A stretch of DNA of 62,596 nucleotides, taken from CAYTAP01 sp964435775. Lineage in GTDB: Bacteria > Planctomycetota > Phycisphaerae > Tepidisphaerales > Tepidisphaeraceae. Shown here piece after piece: positions 53,021 to 61,029 of this stretch. The notes below the pieces were generated by a model. That model was given only the letters and a program-made list of their open reading frames with translations, had not been told where the DNA came from and did no database searches. Where the stretch lies: the NCBI GenBank assembly GCA_964435775.1, contig CAYTAP010000003.1:1-62596 (forward strand), given 5' to 3'. A program made the position numbers and the translations under genes. Position 1 is the first letter of the stretch. The number at the start of each line of letters is the position of its first letter.

Positions 53021-53254
53021 TCACGTGCCGGCCAGTTGGGCATCACTCATCGCGATCTCAGTCACCTCGACCTGCTCGGCCATCAGCAGAGCACGCGTCT
53101 GGTGTGAATATCCCGATGGCGTGAACTCAACTTCATACGCGAGATTGGGCGCGCACCAAGTGCTTCGAACAACACCCACTTCACCGCGACACAGCTCCAA
53201 TTCCGGCAGGTCTCGCGTGAGGCGGACGAAATCGTCAACATGCGGCGATCGCAT
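53021..53254 (-). CDS. DUF4926 family small protein
   Basis: A 77-residue protein. The layout DFVRLTRDLPELELCRGEVG followed by a strand turn and NLAYEVEF...ALLMAEQVEVTEI is the small beta-barrel pattern of DUF4926, an uncharacterised family often found next to other small genes of unknown role. The start at ATG 53254 removes a hydrophobic leader that would arise from the longer frame. The usual DUF4926 neighbour (a DUF6883-like gene) is not visible upstream; only an unexplained 390-base gap lies there. It may be the remnant of a two-gene unit. Confidence 0.65.
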   Translation of the reverse strand: MRSPHVDDFVRLTRDLPELELCRGEVGVVRSTWCAPNLAYEVEFTPSGYSHQTRALLMAEQVEVTEIAMSDAQLAGT

Positions 53255-53647
53255 AGCGTCCTCCCATACGAATAGAACCACGAACCATACCAATATGAAC
53301 GCTGCCAAAGGCGATACATCTCGTCAAAACCACTCGCTAAGCGGCCGAAATGCGCGCCCCAAAGAAGGGGTGTAGCCAAATGCCTTTGGCCGGAAACCGG
53401 CGCCACGCGCCATTTCCTATTCCCACTATACCCCCGATTTCCACACTGACAACTGATAAAATCGTTATAAGCGTTATAGACTTACACCAGTCATGCCAAA
53501 AGGCCAATGGAGCACTCCATTTCATCCGCAATTGCCGACGGCACCACCATACCCACTTTTGATGCCATAACCTGGGATACCCCATTCAGATCCGCAACCA
53601 CTCCATTGCTTGCTTGTGAGTTCAGGTCCGTACCCCCAATCGCGGGT
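53255..53647. other. Gap without a recognised gene
   Basis: About 390 bases. Open frames on either strand are short, rich in Trp/Arg or Ser/Thr, and not conserved in appearance. Nothing supports a gene, promoter or repeat here, apart from a CCGGAAACCGG-like palindrome near 53391. Confidence 0.5.
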
Positions 53648-54769
53648 TTATTCCTTGGGGAACAGGGTTTTGAAATTGTCGGCAACCGTATCCTTGGTAG
53701 GGGGCTTGTTGGATTCGGTATTGGATAAATCCTTAAAGAAATCCGGCTGGTTGCTGCCCCAGACCGTCTGCATGACACCCAGGTAGTTGCCCCGGGTTGC
53801 CGGCGAAGCATTTTTGCGGCCATCCAACATCTTTTTGACTTGGGTGAGGGTGATCTTCCGCTTTTTTAGCGAACAGCTCACCACGCCAAATCCCTTGTCG
53901 GCAAAAAACTTCGCCGTCTTGGTGTCCTGCGTATAGTGCCAGTCACAGATGACGATGTCTTTGGGGATCATATCAACCGCCGGCCAGGTGCCATTGGCAC
54001 TGGCCTGGAAGGCGCTGAGGTGCGTGGTCTTGGCATTCAGCAGGCGGTCGCCCCAGATCCACATCTTCCGTCCTTTCTCAGCCAGATGGTCGTGAATGAG
54101 TTTCACTTCACCGGCGAACAACTCCGCCGGGTCTTTGCCGCCGCAACGCGGGCATTTCTTGTCGGCGATATACATCACCTCGTCCATCCCCGCATGAAAC
54201 GTATCGGTCTCGCACACGTCGCACAATTCGTCAACCAATGCGAAAACAACCTTGTGTACGTCCGGGTGCAGCGGGCAATAGCTCTTGCTGTAAAAACCCT
54301 TCGGCGGTTTTGACATATTCAACCATGGCGTCTCATCAAACTGCGGATAAGCCGTCAGCAGCACGCCCGCCTTGGTCTTTGACGACTGGTGCCCCAGCAG
54401 GTTCATATGCGGAATCAGTTTGATGTTCGTCGCCTTGCATGCGGCGACGATCTTCTTGATGTCCGCCTTGGACAGCGCATTGTCTCTACGCAATTCGGGA
54501 TGGCTCTCGTACTGATAGTTGTAATCCAACCGCAGGATCAGCACGTTGACATGTCGCGGCGCCAGAACGTCGGTGATGAACTTGACATACGAATCAACCT
54601 GATTCGGCTTCGGCGACCCCAGGCAGATCGCACGCACCGGAAGGGACTGAACCCCATCCGCTTTTGCCTGCTCACCTTCCGTCGCCTGCCCAAATGCCTG
54701 CCCGCGCGTGTCAAAATGAAAAACCAGTAAAAGACAAGCAACCGCAGCCGCAAATTTCAGGTGTTTCAT
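53648..54769 (-). CDS. Secreted GH20-like glycoside hydrolase
   Basis: Exported protein of 373 residues with an N-terminal signal (MKHLKFAAAVACLLLVFHFD, cleavage near residue 27). A single TIM barrel follows: FITDVLAPRHVNVLILRLDY, then KLIPHMNLLGHQS, and the catalytic-looking DTFHAGMDEVMYIADKKCPR (about 195-214), comparable to the HxGGDE acid of GH20 beta-hexosaminidases. Directly after it is CPRCGG, a possible zinc knuckle absent from classical GH20. The tail is charged. No second catalytic domain or binding module is present. It is probably a hexosaminidase-type enzyme or a close GH20 relative acting outside the cell; the substrate is not known. Confidence 0.82.
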   Translation of the reverse strand: MKHLKFAAAVACLLLVFHFDTRGQAFGQATEGEQAKADGVQSLPVRAICLGSPKPNQVDSYVKFITDVLAPRHVNVLILRLDYNYQYESHPELRRDNALSKADIKKIVAACKATNIKLIPHMNLLGHQSSKTKAGVLLTAYPQFDETPWLNMSKPPKGFYSKSYCPLHPDVHKVVFALVDELCDVCETDTFHAGMDEVMYIADKKCPRCGGKDPAELFAGEVKLIHDHLAEKGRKMWIWGDRLLNAKTTHLSAFQASANGTWPAVDMIPKDIVICDWHYTQDTKTAKFFADKGFGVVSCSLKKRKITLTQVKKMLDGRKNASPATRGNYLGVMQTVWGSNQPDFFKDLSNTESNKPPTKDTVADNFKTLFPKE

Positions 54770-54938
54770 GCCCGACTTATACCTACCCGCCCCATCCCTT
54801 GCCAGTAAATATCCAGTCGAAAGTGGATATCATTACATTTTTCAATGAGAAAAACCGACGTTTCCATCACGTTTCATGAATAATAATGGATATCTCTTTT
54901 TTCATTCAATGAGATGCCAGTCGGCCGCCAAACCTCGA

Positions 54939-55724
54939 TCACCACCCCAGGTCATCCGTCTTTTGCAGATAGGTGAAGAAGCACATCCGTTCCTCCCCCT
55001 GCCGCATCCCTCTCAGCGAAAAGAGCTTGAAGAACCATGCCCGTTCCTGCTCAGTCGGCGCTTCCGATGGCGCCGACGCCGCGCCGACAATTTCACCCGC
55101 CGGCACGCCGATCACGTAATCACACAGATGCAGAATATCCATTTCATCCGCCGTCTGCGTCGAGAGCACATAAATCGAGTGCAACTTGATGAGCCCCCGC
55201 AGATATCGATCCTCCACCTTCAGCTCAAGCCCATCGAGCGCCGCCAGGTACGCCAGTGTTTTGGGATCCTGCTTCCACTCGTTCGCCTGTCGTTCCTCGT
55301 CGCGGTAATGCGCCAAGGCCGCATCAAAGTGCGCCTGGAATCGCTCGTAAAACGTCTCCACTTCCTTCCCCGCCAGCCAGCGGGCGATCATCACCTCTCC
55401 TGGACGACGATGAATGTGATAGTCGCTCGTCGAAAGGTGATGGGCGGCGGCATAGTCAAGCAATTCACCGGCCCCGGCCATCGATTCCTCCGGCAGCAGC
55501 GGCGAATCCGGCGAGCGCGACTTTTCCAGCACCGCCATTCGCTTCTGCACATCCCGCGCCAGCTCCGGAACAAGGCCCGGCATGATCCTCGCCTCGAATT
55601 TCCGATTCCCCTCAAACACCGCGACCAGTTCCGCGTGCATGCGAAACTCATCGCTCTTGTCCCTGGCGCGCGCCGCTGGATCACTGGCGAACTCCTCGGG
55701 CATTTCGTCGGGTTCTTCAAACAT
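54939..55724 (-). CDS. Hypothetical protein, helical and acidic
   Basis: A 261-residue protein that I do not recognise. It has no signal peptide or TM helix. It is rich in Glu, Arg and Ala, predicted mostly helical, with conserved-looking segments LVPELARDVQKRMAVLEKSR, LSTSDYHIHRRPGEVMIARW and ERAWFFKLFSLRGMRQGEER. The start at ATG 55724 (MFEEPDEMPEE) was chosen because the longer frame runs into a repeat of GGCAGT units. It is transcribed towards the GH20-like gene and lies 213 bases downstream of the Rnk-like gene on the same strand. A fold search is needed to suggest a role. Confidence 0.7.
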   Translation of the reverse strand: MFEEPDEMPEEFASDPAARARDKSDEFRMHAELVAVFEGNRKFEARIMPGLVPELARDVQKRMAVLEKSRSPDSPLLPEESMAGAGELLDYAAAHHLSTSDYHIHRRPGEVMIARWLAGKEVETFYERFQAHFDAALAHYRDEERQANEWKQDPKTLAYLAALDGLELKVEDRYLRGLIKLHSIYVLSTQTADEMDILHLCDYVIGVPAGEIVGAASAPSEAPTEQERAWFFKLFSLRGMRQGEERMCFFTYLQKTDDLGW

Positions 55725-55788
55725 GATGTGCAGGATACCTTTGCATGCGAGTTTGTGCAGCGCGGCGAGCGGAAATGCGGAATGGGAA

Positions 55789-55866
55789 GAAGTAGGCAGT
55801 AGACAGTAGGCAGTAAAACAGAGACCAAATCCTTCTCCTTCTTCACTGCCCACTGCCCACTTTTCT
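55789..55866. repeat. Repeat family D, palindromic GGCAGT/ACTGCC element
   Basis: AGGCAGTAGACAGTAGGCAG at the left pairs imperfectly with TTCACTGCCCACTGCCCACT at the right, with about 30 bases between. It is the palindromic version of the array found between fliI and fliJ. It lies between the Rnk-like gene and the unknown protein, upstream of the latter's start. Confidence 0.8.
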
Positions 55867-55937
55867 CTTAAATGCAACATGTCCACCGGCCGTCAAGCGA
55901 CCGGTGGACATGGTTCGGCATCAACAATGGCGTTGTC

Positions 55938-56369
55938 TTACAGGTGCAAGTCACCCGCCGCCTCCGGCTGATAGAGCACGCGCTCCACCTTGAGCTTCCT
56001 CGCGCCGCCCGGGGCATCAAACTTCACGACCTGGCCGGCCTTCATGCCCAGCAGCGCCGTGCCCAGCGGAGTCAGCACCGAGAGCTTGTCCTCCATGATG
56101 TCCGCCTCCCTGGGATAAACCAGCGTGAAGGTCTGTGGCTCATCCTCCTCCTTGTCCCGCACACGAACGCGCGAGTGCATCGTAATCACGCCCTTGGGTA
56201 CGCCGCCCACTTCAACCACCTTGCATCGCTCAAGTTCCTCCTTGAGCGCCGCCAGCAGCGTGGCGTGCGTGGCGCGATACTTCGGCGAATCCACCAGTTC
56301 CTGAAGGCGGTCGAAATCCGCCGTGGTCACGATAATTTGTCTTGCTGTTGTTGCTTTTTCCGCAATCAT
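55938..56369 (-). CDS. Rnk-type GreA/GreB family nucleoside diphosphate kinase regulator
   Basis: A 143-residue protein. The N-terminal short coiled-coil is followed by the FKBP-like GreA/B C-terminal domain: ITMHSRVRVRDKEEDEPQTF, DKLSVLTPLGTALLGMKAGQ and the closing VVKFDAPGGARKLKVERVLY. This is the domain order of Rnk, which binds RNA polymerase but lacks the long GreA finger. AGGAGTACCAAC precedes ATG 56369. The ribosome hibernation factor gene lies 240 bases upstream on the same strand. Both neighbours suggest a growth-state role. GreA-like activity is unlikely because the coiled coil is too short. Confidence 0.88.
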   Translation of the reverse strand: MIAEKATTARQIIVTTADFDRLQELVDSPKYRATHATLLAALKEELERCKVVEVGGVPKGVITMHSRVRVRDKEEDEPQTFTLVYPREADIMEDKLSVLTPLGTALLGMKAGQVVKFDAPGGARKLKVERVLYQPEAAGDLHL

Positions 56370-56612
56370 GTTGGTACTCCTGTTCCTTGGAACACAAAAT
56401 GCGTCAGCCGACGCCGGCTGGAACACTCTTCTCCATCAACGGACGCGCAACGATCCCGTCGCACGCCTTTGCATTGTATTGATATCAAAACCCACCCGCC
56501 GGCCGACGGGTGGCGGGCAGGAAAGGGTCAATGCAGAAGGCGGCGCGTCCACCGCGACAATGCCTTCGGTTGCATTGGATTATTCATCCTCAGGCTCAAC
56601 ATTCTTTCATCC

Positions 56613-56954
56613 TCAACCAGCGAGCGCCATCTGTGCCCCGCGCCGTTCCAGGGCGATGCGCCGCTGCGACGCCCGTTTGACCAGCCTCCGCAGCCGGCCC
56701 GCCACATCGTGCGCCGCGGCATAGAAGTCCCCGGCCGTCCCCTCCGTCACCACCACGTTCCGCTGCCGCATCGACACGACCACGCCGCATCGCTTGTCCA
56801 CGCCGCCGCGATCGGCGTTCACATCGTCAAGCCGCACAGTCACCGCCGTCACCAACCGTGAAAACGGCCGCATCGCCCGATTCATCCGCTCCTCCACATA
56901 CATCTTCAGTGGGGGCGTCAACTCGAACCCGATTGCCCTGACATCGATGACCAT
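56613..56954 (-). CDS. Ribosome hibernation promoting factor (short HPF/RaiA family)
   Basis: A 113-residue ribosome-binding stationary-phase factor. The family pattern is visible: IDVRAIGFELTPPLKMYVEE at the start, then VTAVTVRLDDVNADRGGVDK, and the Arg/Lys-rich helix ending AGRLRRLVKRASQRR that lies along 16S rRNA. There is no extended C-terminal domain, so it is the short type (HPF or RaiA) rather than the long HPF of Gram-positives. AGGAGAAGCC precedes the ATG. It is divergent from the NhaR-like gene. Confidence 0.9.
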   Translation of the reverse strand: MVIDVRAIGFELTPPLKMYVEERMNRAMRPFSRLVTAVTVRLDDVNADRGGVDKRCGVVVSMRQRNVVVTEGTAGDFYAAAHDVAGRLRRLVKRASQRRIALERRGAQMALAG

Positions 56955-57138
56955 GGCTTCTCCTGTTGTTGTCCGTACAAAAAAACCGACTCAAACATGG
57001 GCGAATGCCGTTCGGTGCGCAACCGTCGCCAAGCGAGGCGCATCACACATGCAACAGATCATACCTTGTATCGGCAATAGGTAAAATACGATCTTTTTAC
57101 CATTCCAATAGATATTATAAATGTGTAGGATGGACGCC

Positions 57139-58047
57139 ATGCAATGGCTCAACTACAACCATCTTCATTATTTCTGGATGGTCGCGCGGGAGGGAAGCGT
57201 CATCGCCGCCAGCCGTGAATTGATGGTCTCCCAACCGACCATCAGCATCCAGTTGAAGGAGCTGGAGGCCGCCCTCGGCCATTCCCTGTTCGACCGCGTC
57301 GGACGAAAACTCGTCCTCACCGATTCGGGCAAAATTGCATTCAGCTACGCCAACGAAATCTTCATGCTTGGGCAGGAACTGGTCAACGCGCTCGAACATC
57401 GGCCCATCGACCGCCCGCTTCGTCTGGCCGTTGGCATTGTCGATGTCATTCCCAAGCTCGTCGCCCGACGTCTGCTTGAACCGGCCATGACGCTGGCCCA
57501 GCCGGTCCGCCTCATCTGCCGCGAAGACACCTCCGACCGCCTCATCGCCGACCTGGCGGCCCGTCGGCTCGATATGGTCCTCAGCGACGGACCCATCGGC
57601 AGCGCGGTTGGGCTCGCGGGGTTCAATCACCTCCTTGGCGAGTGCGGCGTCAGCTTCTTCGCCGAGCCTGCGGTCGCCGGGAAATACCGACGCGCCTTTC
57701 CCAAGTCCCTCGACGGCGCGCCCGTCCTTCTGCCCACCGGGCACAGCGCCGTTCGCCGGTCGCTCGATCTCTGGTTTGAGTCGCAGCACATCCACCCGCT
57801 CGCCGTCGGCGATTTCGATGACAGCGCCCTGATGTTCGCGTTCGGACAAAGCGGCCAGGGGATTTTCCCCGCCCCCTCCGTCATCGAAAAAACGATCCAG
57901 CGAGAGCTTGGCGTGCGGCTGGTCGGGCGAACCAGCAAAGTTCAGGAACGATTTTACGCGATCACCGTCGATGAGGAACTGCACCATCCCGCCGTCATCG
58001 CCATCCGCGACGCCGCCCGCGGAGAAATCTTCCAATCCGCAAAATAA
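57139..58047 (+). CDS. LysR family regulator, NhaR type
   Basis: A 302-residue LysR-type regulator. The N-terminal winged HTH is unusually recognisable as NhaR: MQWLNYNHLHYFWMVAREGS, then LMVSQPTISIQLKELEAALG (recognition helix) and LFDRVGRKLVLTDSGKIA. The rest is the two-lobe substrate-binding domain, with SGQGIFPAPSVIE near the end. NhaR activates nhaA and related Na+/H+ stress genes and pga-type polysaccharide genes in enterics; neither is in the window. ATG 57139 was preferred to 57121 for family fit and its purine spacing. The upstream region is A/T-rich (57072-57120), a plausible promoter zone. Confidence 0.9.
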   Translation: MQWLNYNHLHYFWMVAREGSVIAASRELMVSQPTISIQLKELEAALGHSLFDRVGRKLVLTDSGKIAFSYANEIFMLGQELVNALEHRPIDRPLRLAVGIVDVIPKLVARRLLEPAMTLAQPVRLICREDTSDRLIADLAARRLDMVLSDGPIGSAVGLAGFNHLLGECGVSFFAEPAVAGKYRRAFPKSLDGAPVLLPTGHSAVRRSLDLWFESQHIHPLAVGDFDDSALMFAFGQSGQGIFPAPSVIEKTIQRELGVRLVGRTSKVQERFYAITVDEELHHPAVIAIRDAARGEIFQSAK

Positions 58048-58188
58048 TCCGCCTCCATTGCCATGCCAGATGTCCCGTCCGCTCGCCTCCCCGTTCATTT
58101 TTCATGACTTCGGCGCATGATTTTCCGGACAATCCCGCCGCATTTTGCCGATGGCGTTTCTAGCCGAAGAACTCGACAGGATCACATC

Positions 58189-58404
58189 ATGCGCAAGTAT
58201 CTCCGCCTTTACCGACTTCCTCGCAAGCGCCGCCGACGGGCGATGCTCCGCCTCGCCTCCCGCGTTGCCACCGAAGACCACGGCGGGGAGGTCCTCGAGT
58301 ACGCCGTCGTCGCCGGTCTGATCGTCGTGGCCGCCATCGGCATCATTTCATGCGTCGGGACCAAGATCGCGGGTAAATGGCAGACTTTGAACGCCAAAAT
58401 GTAA
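58189..58404 (+). CDS. Flp family type IVb pilin 1
   Basis: A 71-residue pilin precursor with a long basic leader (residues 1-40, RLPRKRRRRAML) and the processing site HGGEVLEYAVVAGLIVVAA. Cleavage between the two Gly would give a mature protein with Glu at +5 and Tyr at +6, the Flp signature. The mature part is one hydrophobic helix followed by VGTKIAGKWQTLNAKM. The leader is longer than that of the two other Flp genes in the window. AGGATC precedes the ATG. A Gfo/Idh gene separates it from the rest of the pilus locus. Confidence 0.88.
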   Translation: MRKYLRLYRLPRKRRRRAMLRLASRVATEDHGGEVLEYAVVAGLIVVAAIGIISCVGTKIAGKWQTLNAKM

Positions 58405-58687
58405 ACCCGCCGTCTAGCCTCGGATCGGCGGCGAAGCCCGCATATTCAACACAACCCATCCGAACATCTTGAATGGGTATTGCGTAGGCATCCCAGGGCG
58501 GATTTTTATTGCACGCACTAATAATGCGGACTAAAATACCAGCGAGATTGGCAAAGGAATTGAACTGAGCGACCTCGGCGGTAGCCGAATGGGATCATGT
58601 GCCTTGAAATCGGTATTCTTGATTGCGGCGTCACGTTGACGCCTCCCGGCCGCGGGTGACGCGGCCAATTTTCAAGAGGAACAAGTC
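58405..58687 (+). other. Leader of the Gfo/Idh gene with two hairpins
   Basis: No gene. GGCGTCA and TGACGCC form a short hairpin at 58629-58645, and GGCCGCGGGTGACGCGGCC forms a second one just after it, directly upstream of the ribosome-binding site AAGAGGAAC. Such a pair of hairpins next to the start could control translation, but no known riboswitch is recognised. Confidence 0.4.
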
Positions 58688-59878
58688 GTGAAGGCTCATC
58701 GGATTGGTGTCATTGGTTTTGGGCGAATGGGGCGGGGTTTTGTATCCGCGCTTCAGCACAACGAGCAGTGGGAGATCGCCGCGATCTGCGACGTCAACCC
58801 CGAGGCGCGCGTGCTCGCCGGTCACACCGCGCCCGGCGCCCGGATTGTCTCCGATCCACAAGAGATCATCGCCGATCCGACGATTGAAACGGTCGGCCTG
58901 TTCACCCTCGCCGACGCCCGTCCGGCGCAGGTTCGCGCCGCCTTGGCGCACAACAAGCACATCATCGCGGAAAAACCGATCGGCGCGGATGTGAAATCCG
59001 AATGGGAACTCGTCGAGCGCATCGAGGCGAGCGACCGCATGGTCGCGGTCAATTTGTTCAACCGCAACGCGTGGTATCACAAGGAAATCCAGGCGTTCAT
59101 CCGTGAGGGCGAAATCGGCGAGCTGGCGATCATCCGCGTCTGCCACATGACGCCCGGACACATGCCCACCGAAGGGCATGAGCCCGAAGGACCGCCGTTC
59201 CATGACTGCGGCATGCACTATGTCGATGTCGCCCGCTGGTACGCCCGCAGTGACTACGAAACCTGGCACGCTCAGGGGCTGCGGATGTGGGATTACAAAG
59301 ACCCCTGGTGGGTCCAGGTGCATGGCCATTTCAAAAACGGCGTCGTCTTCGACATCACCCAGGGCTTCGTTTACGGCCATCTCGCCCGCGAGAAAACACA
59401 CAACTGTTATGTGGACGCCATCGGCACCAAGGGCATTGCCCGGATGCGCCATAACTTCATCGACGCCACCATCGAACTGCACGGCATCAATCACACCGTC
59501 CGCAAAACCGGCATGTTCAATGACAAGAAGCTCGACATCATGGTCGATGTCTTCGCGCGTTCCCTGACGGCCGGCAAAAACCTCGGCTTTCCCACGGCCC
59601 GTGACAGCGTCATCGCTTCGGAAGTCTCCTGGGCGATGCTCAACGACGCCGTCGCCAACCAGCCGCCGAGCATCGGCACGCCGCGCGTGATGGAGCAGAT
59701 CCTCGCCCATCGTCGCACGCTCCGGACGGGGTATGGCCTCCCGGCGCGTCCGCAGGATTGCCCCGCCCAGCCCGTGCCCGTCGGCCAGCCGCAAATGGCC
59801 TGTGGCGAAGACCTCTGCGGTATCCAGGAGCAAGCCAAGGCGGAGCAATCCGCTGAGATCAGCGCCCGGGCACAATAA
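58688..59878 (+). CDS. Gfo/Idh/MocA family oxidoreductase
   Basis: A 396-residue dehydrogenase starting with GTG. The Rossmann motif is IGVIGFGRMGRGFVSALQ (residues 6-23, classical GxGxxG), the EKP loop is HIIAEKPIGADVKSEWELV, and the C-terminal domain contains PFHDCGMHYVDVARWYA with His-Tyr-Val-Asp near the active site. The C-terminal tail of about 45 residues is Gln/Ala-rich and contains several Cys (PQDCPAQP, CGEDLCG), unusual for the family. AAGAGGAAC precedes the GTG. It lies between the first and second Flp pilin genes, so it may be unrelated to the pilus or have been inserted there. A full repeat family A copy begins 57 bases after its stop. Confidence 0.9.
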   Translation: MKAHRIGVIGFGRMGRGFVSALQHNEQWEIAAICDVNPEARVLAGHTAPGARIVSDPQEIIADPTIETVGLFTLADARPAQVRAALAHNKHIIAEKPIGADVKSEWELVERIEASDRMVAVNLFNRNAWYHKEIQAFIREGEIGELAIIRVCHMTPGHMPTEGHEPEGPPFHDCGMHYVDVARWYARSDYETWHAQGLRMWDYKDPWWVQVHGHFKNGVVFDITQGFVYGHLAREKTHNCYVDAIGTKGIARMRHNFIDATIELHGINHTVRKTGMFNDKKLDIMVDVFARSLTAGKNLGFPTARDSVIASEVSWAMLNDAVANQPPSIGTPRVMEQILAHRRTLRTGYGLPARPQDCPAQPVPVGQPQMACGEDLCGIQEQAKAEQSAEISARAQ

Positions 59879-59934
59879 GGTTGGCATTGCCCGCGCTCCT
59901 AAAGGACGCATCGTCGAACGATGGATTTCTTTTG

Positions 59935-60041
59935 CCCCTCCACCGGTACGCCGGGGGAGGGTCGGGGAGGGGGTCTTTCGTGCGGCATCCCGAAGACCCC
60001 CTCCCCAACCCTCCCTCGCGGGTATGCGAGGGAGGGAGAAA
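59935..60041. repeat. Repeat family A, full copy 2
   Basis: CCCCTCCACCGGTACGCCGG with GGGGGAGGGTCGGGGAGGGGG, then the middle, then ACCCCCTCCCCAACCCTCCC and CTCGCGGGTATGCGAGGGAGGG. All three hairpins are intact, with loops GTAC and GTAT. It begins 57 bases after a stop codon, as in copies 1 and 4. Confidence 0.85.
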
Positions 60042-60472
60042 ACGCGACGCTTCGAGTGCGTGAGGAAATCCGACATGCGGCACCCGGCCGCAAGCACGGT
60101 CGATCCATTCATCCTTCATCCGTCATCCCTCATCCTTGTTCACAACGCGTCCCATAAACCAAATTCCTTAATTTTATTTCAGTCCACATCAAGTGTTGGT
60201 TTCGCGCTGCCGATGAGAATTCCACGGATGTGCTGATTGTCCTGTTCTTTCTTGACGTGACGCTTGTATGGCGAATCGTCCGGAAACGATCAGGCGGCCG
60301 GTCATTCAGGGCTGGTGGGTGGCCGCCGGCTCCGGTCCGTGGGTGTTGCCTGAGAGGGCGCATCGCTTTCGCGAAGGGGTCAACTGACTTCGGGGTCGCG
60401 TGACCCCTATCCGGCATGTCGCCGGCGCAAAAGCGATGGGTCTGTTTCTCAAGGCCGCAAAAGGAGACTGCC
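60042..60472. other. Intergenic region upstream of the second Flp gene
   Basis: No gene. It contains an ATCCTTCATCC-type array (60107-60140), related to the element between fliG and fliH, and an A/T-richer stretch around 60145-60200 that could contain a promoter. The leader before the second pilin is G/C-rich and folds easily, but I recognise no riboswitch. Confidence 0.5.
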
Positions 60473-60643
60473 ATGAAGGCGACGAAGGAACTGTTGGTCA
60501 AGTTGGTGAAGGATGAGCAGGGCGGCGAAGTGCTGGAATACGCGCTGATCGCCGGTCTGATCGTCGTGGCGGCCATCGCCGTCATCGGCTCTGTCGGCAC
60601 GAAGGTTGTCGGCAAGTGGACTTCGCTGAACAGCTCGATGTAA
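60473..60643 (+). CDS. Flp family type IVb pilin 2
   Basis: A 56-residue Flp pilin precursor. The leader is short (MKATKELLVKLVKDEQ), the processing site is QGGEVLEYALIAGLIVVAA, and the mature helix ends VGTKVVGKWTSLNSSM, very like pilin 1 from the cleavage site on. AAAAGGAG is well placed before the ATG. It is one of three Flp paralogues here and lies 195 bases upstream of the third, with the prepilin peptidase behind them. Confidence 0.92.
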   Translation: MKATKELLVKLVKDEQGGEVLEYALIAGLIVVAAIAVIGSVGTKVVGKWTSLNSSM

Positions 60644-60837
60644 TTCGCGCGACGCCCCGGCTCGTGTTGGTTCGACGCGAGCCTCGGGTGTCGGCCGATG
60701 AATCTCCTGGCCCGAAGCCGCTGCTCCATGCAGCGGTTTCGGGCACAGGCGCGGCTGGATGCCGTCAACGCCCGCGCCTGGCGGTATCGAAAGCGTCGGT
60801 GCCGTCAATCCACTTGTCTCCCGGAGGAGGCGCTCTC

Positions 60838-61017
60838 ATGAAGCAAGCAAACCGTCCATTGTTTCGCCGGCTGCTCTCCGAGGAGAACGGCGGCGAGGTC
60901 ATTGAATACGCCCTGGTGCTCGGGTTGGTCATCGTGGTCGCCATCGTCGCGGTCGCGGCGGTCGGAACCAAAGCCGTCGCCCGCTGGACCAGCGTCAATT
61001 CCTCTTTCACGCCTTGA
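60838..61017 (+). CDS. Flp family type IVb pilin 3
   Basis: A 59-residue Flp pilin precursor: leader MKQANRPLFRRLLSEEN, processing site NGGEVIEYALVLGLVIVVA and mature end VGTKAVARWTSVNSSFTP. It differs from the other two in the hydrophobic helix and has an extra C-terminal Phe-Thr-Pro. CGGAGGAGG is placed before the ATG. The prepilin peptidase follows 12 bases later, so this pilin and the peptidase are surely cotranscribed. Confidence 0.92.
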   Translation: MKQANRPLFRRLLSEENGGEVIEYALVLGLVIVVAIVAVAAVGTKAVARWTSVNSSFTP

Positions 61018-61029
61018 CGCCTTCCCGGC

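Noticed and set aside
53021..53254. DUF4926 protein as half of a toxin-antitoxin pair
   Set aside because: No partner gene is visible next to it, so the two-gene interpretation has no support in this window.
53083..53406. Trp-rich minus-strand frame overlapping the DUF4926 gene
   Set aside because: Overlaps a better supported gene and has irregular composition with no family resemblance.
60360..60472. Structured G/C-rich leader upstream of the second Flp pilin, considered as a cyclic di-GMP riboswitch
   Set aside because: The conserved core and helix arrangement of cyclic di-GMP-I or -II aptamers is not present; only general GC-rich folding is seen.
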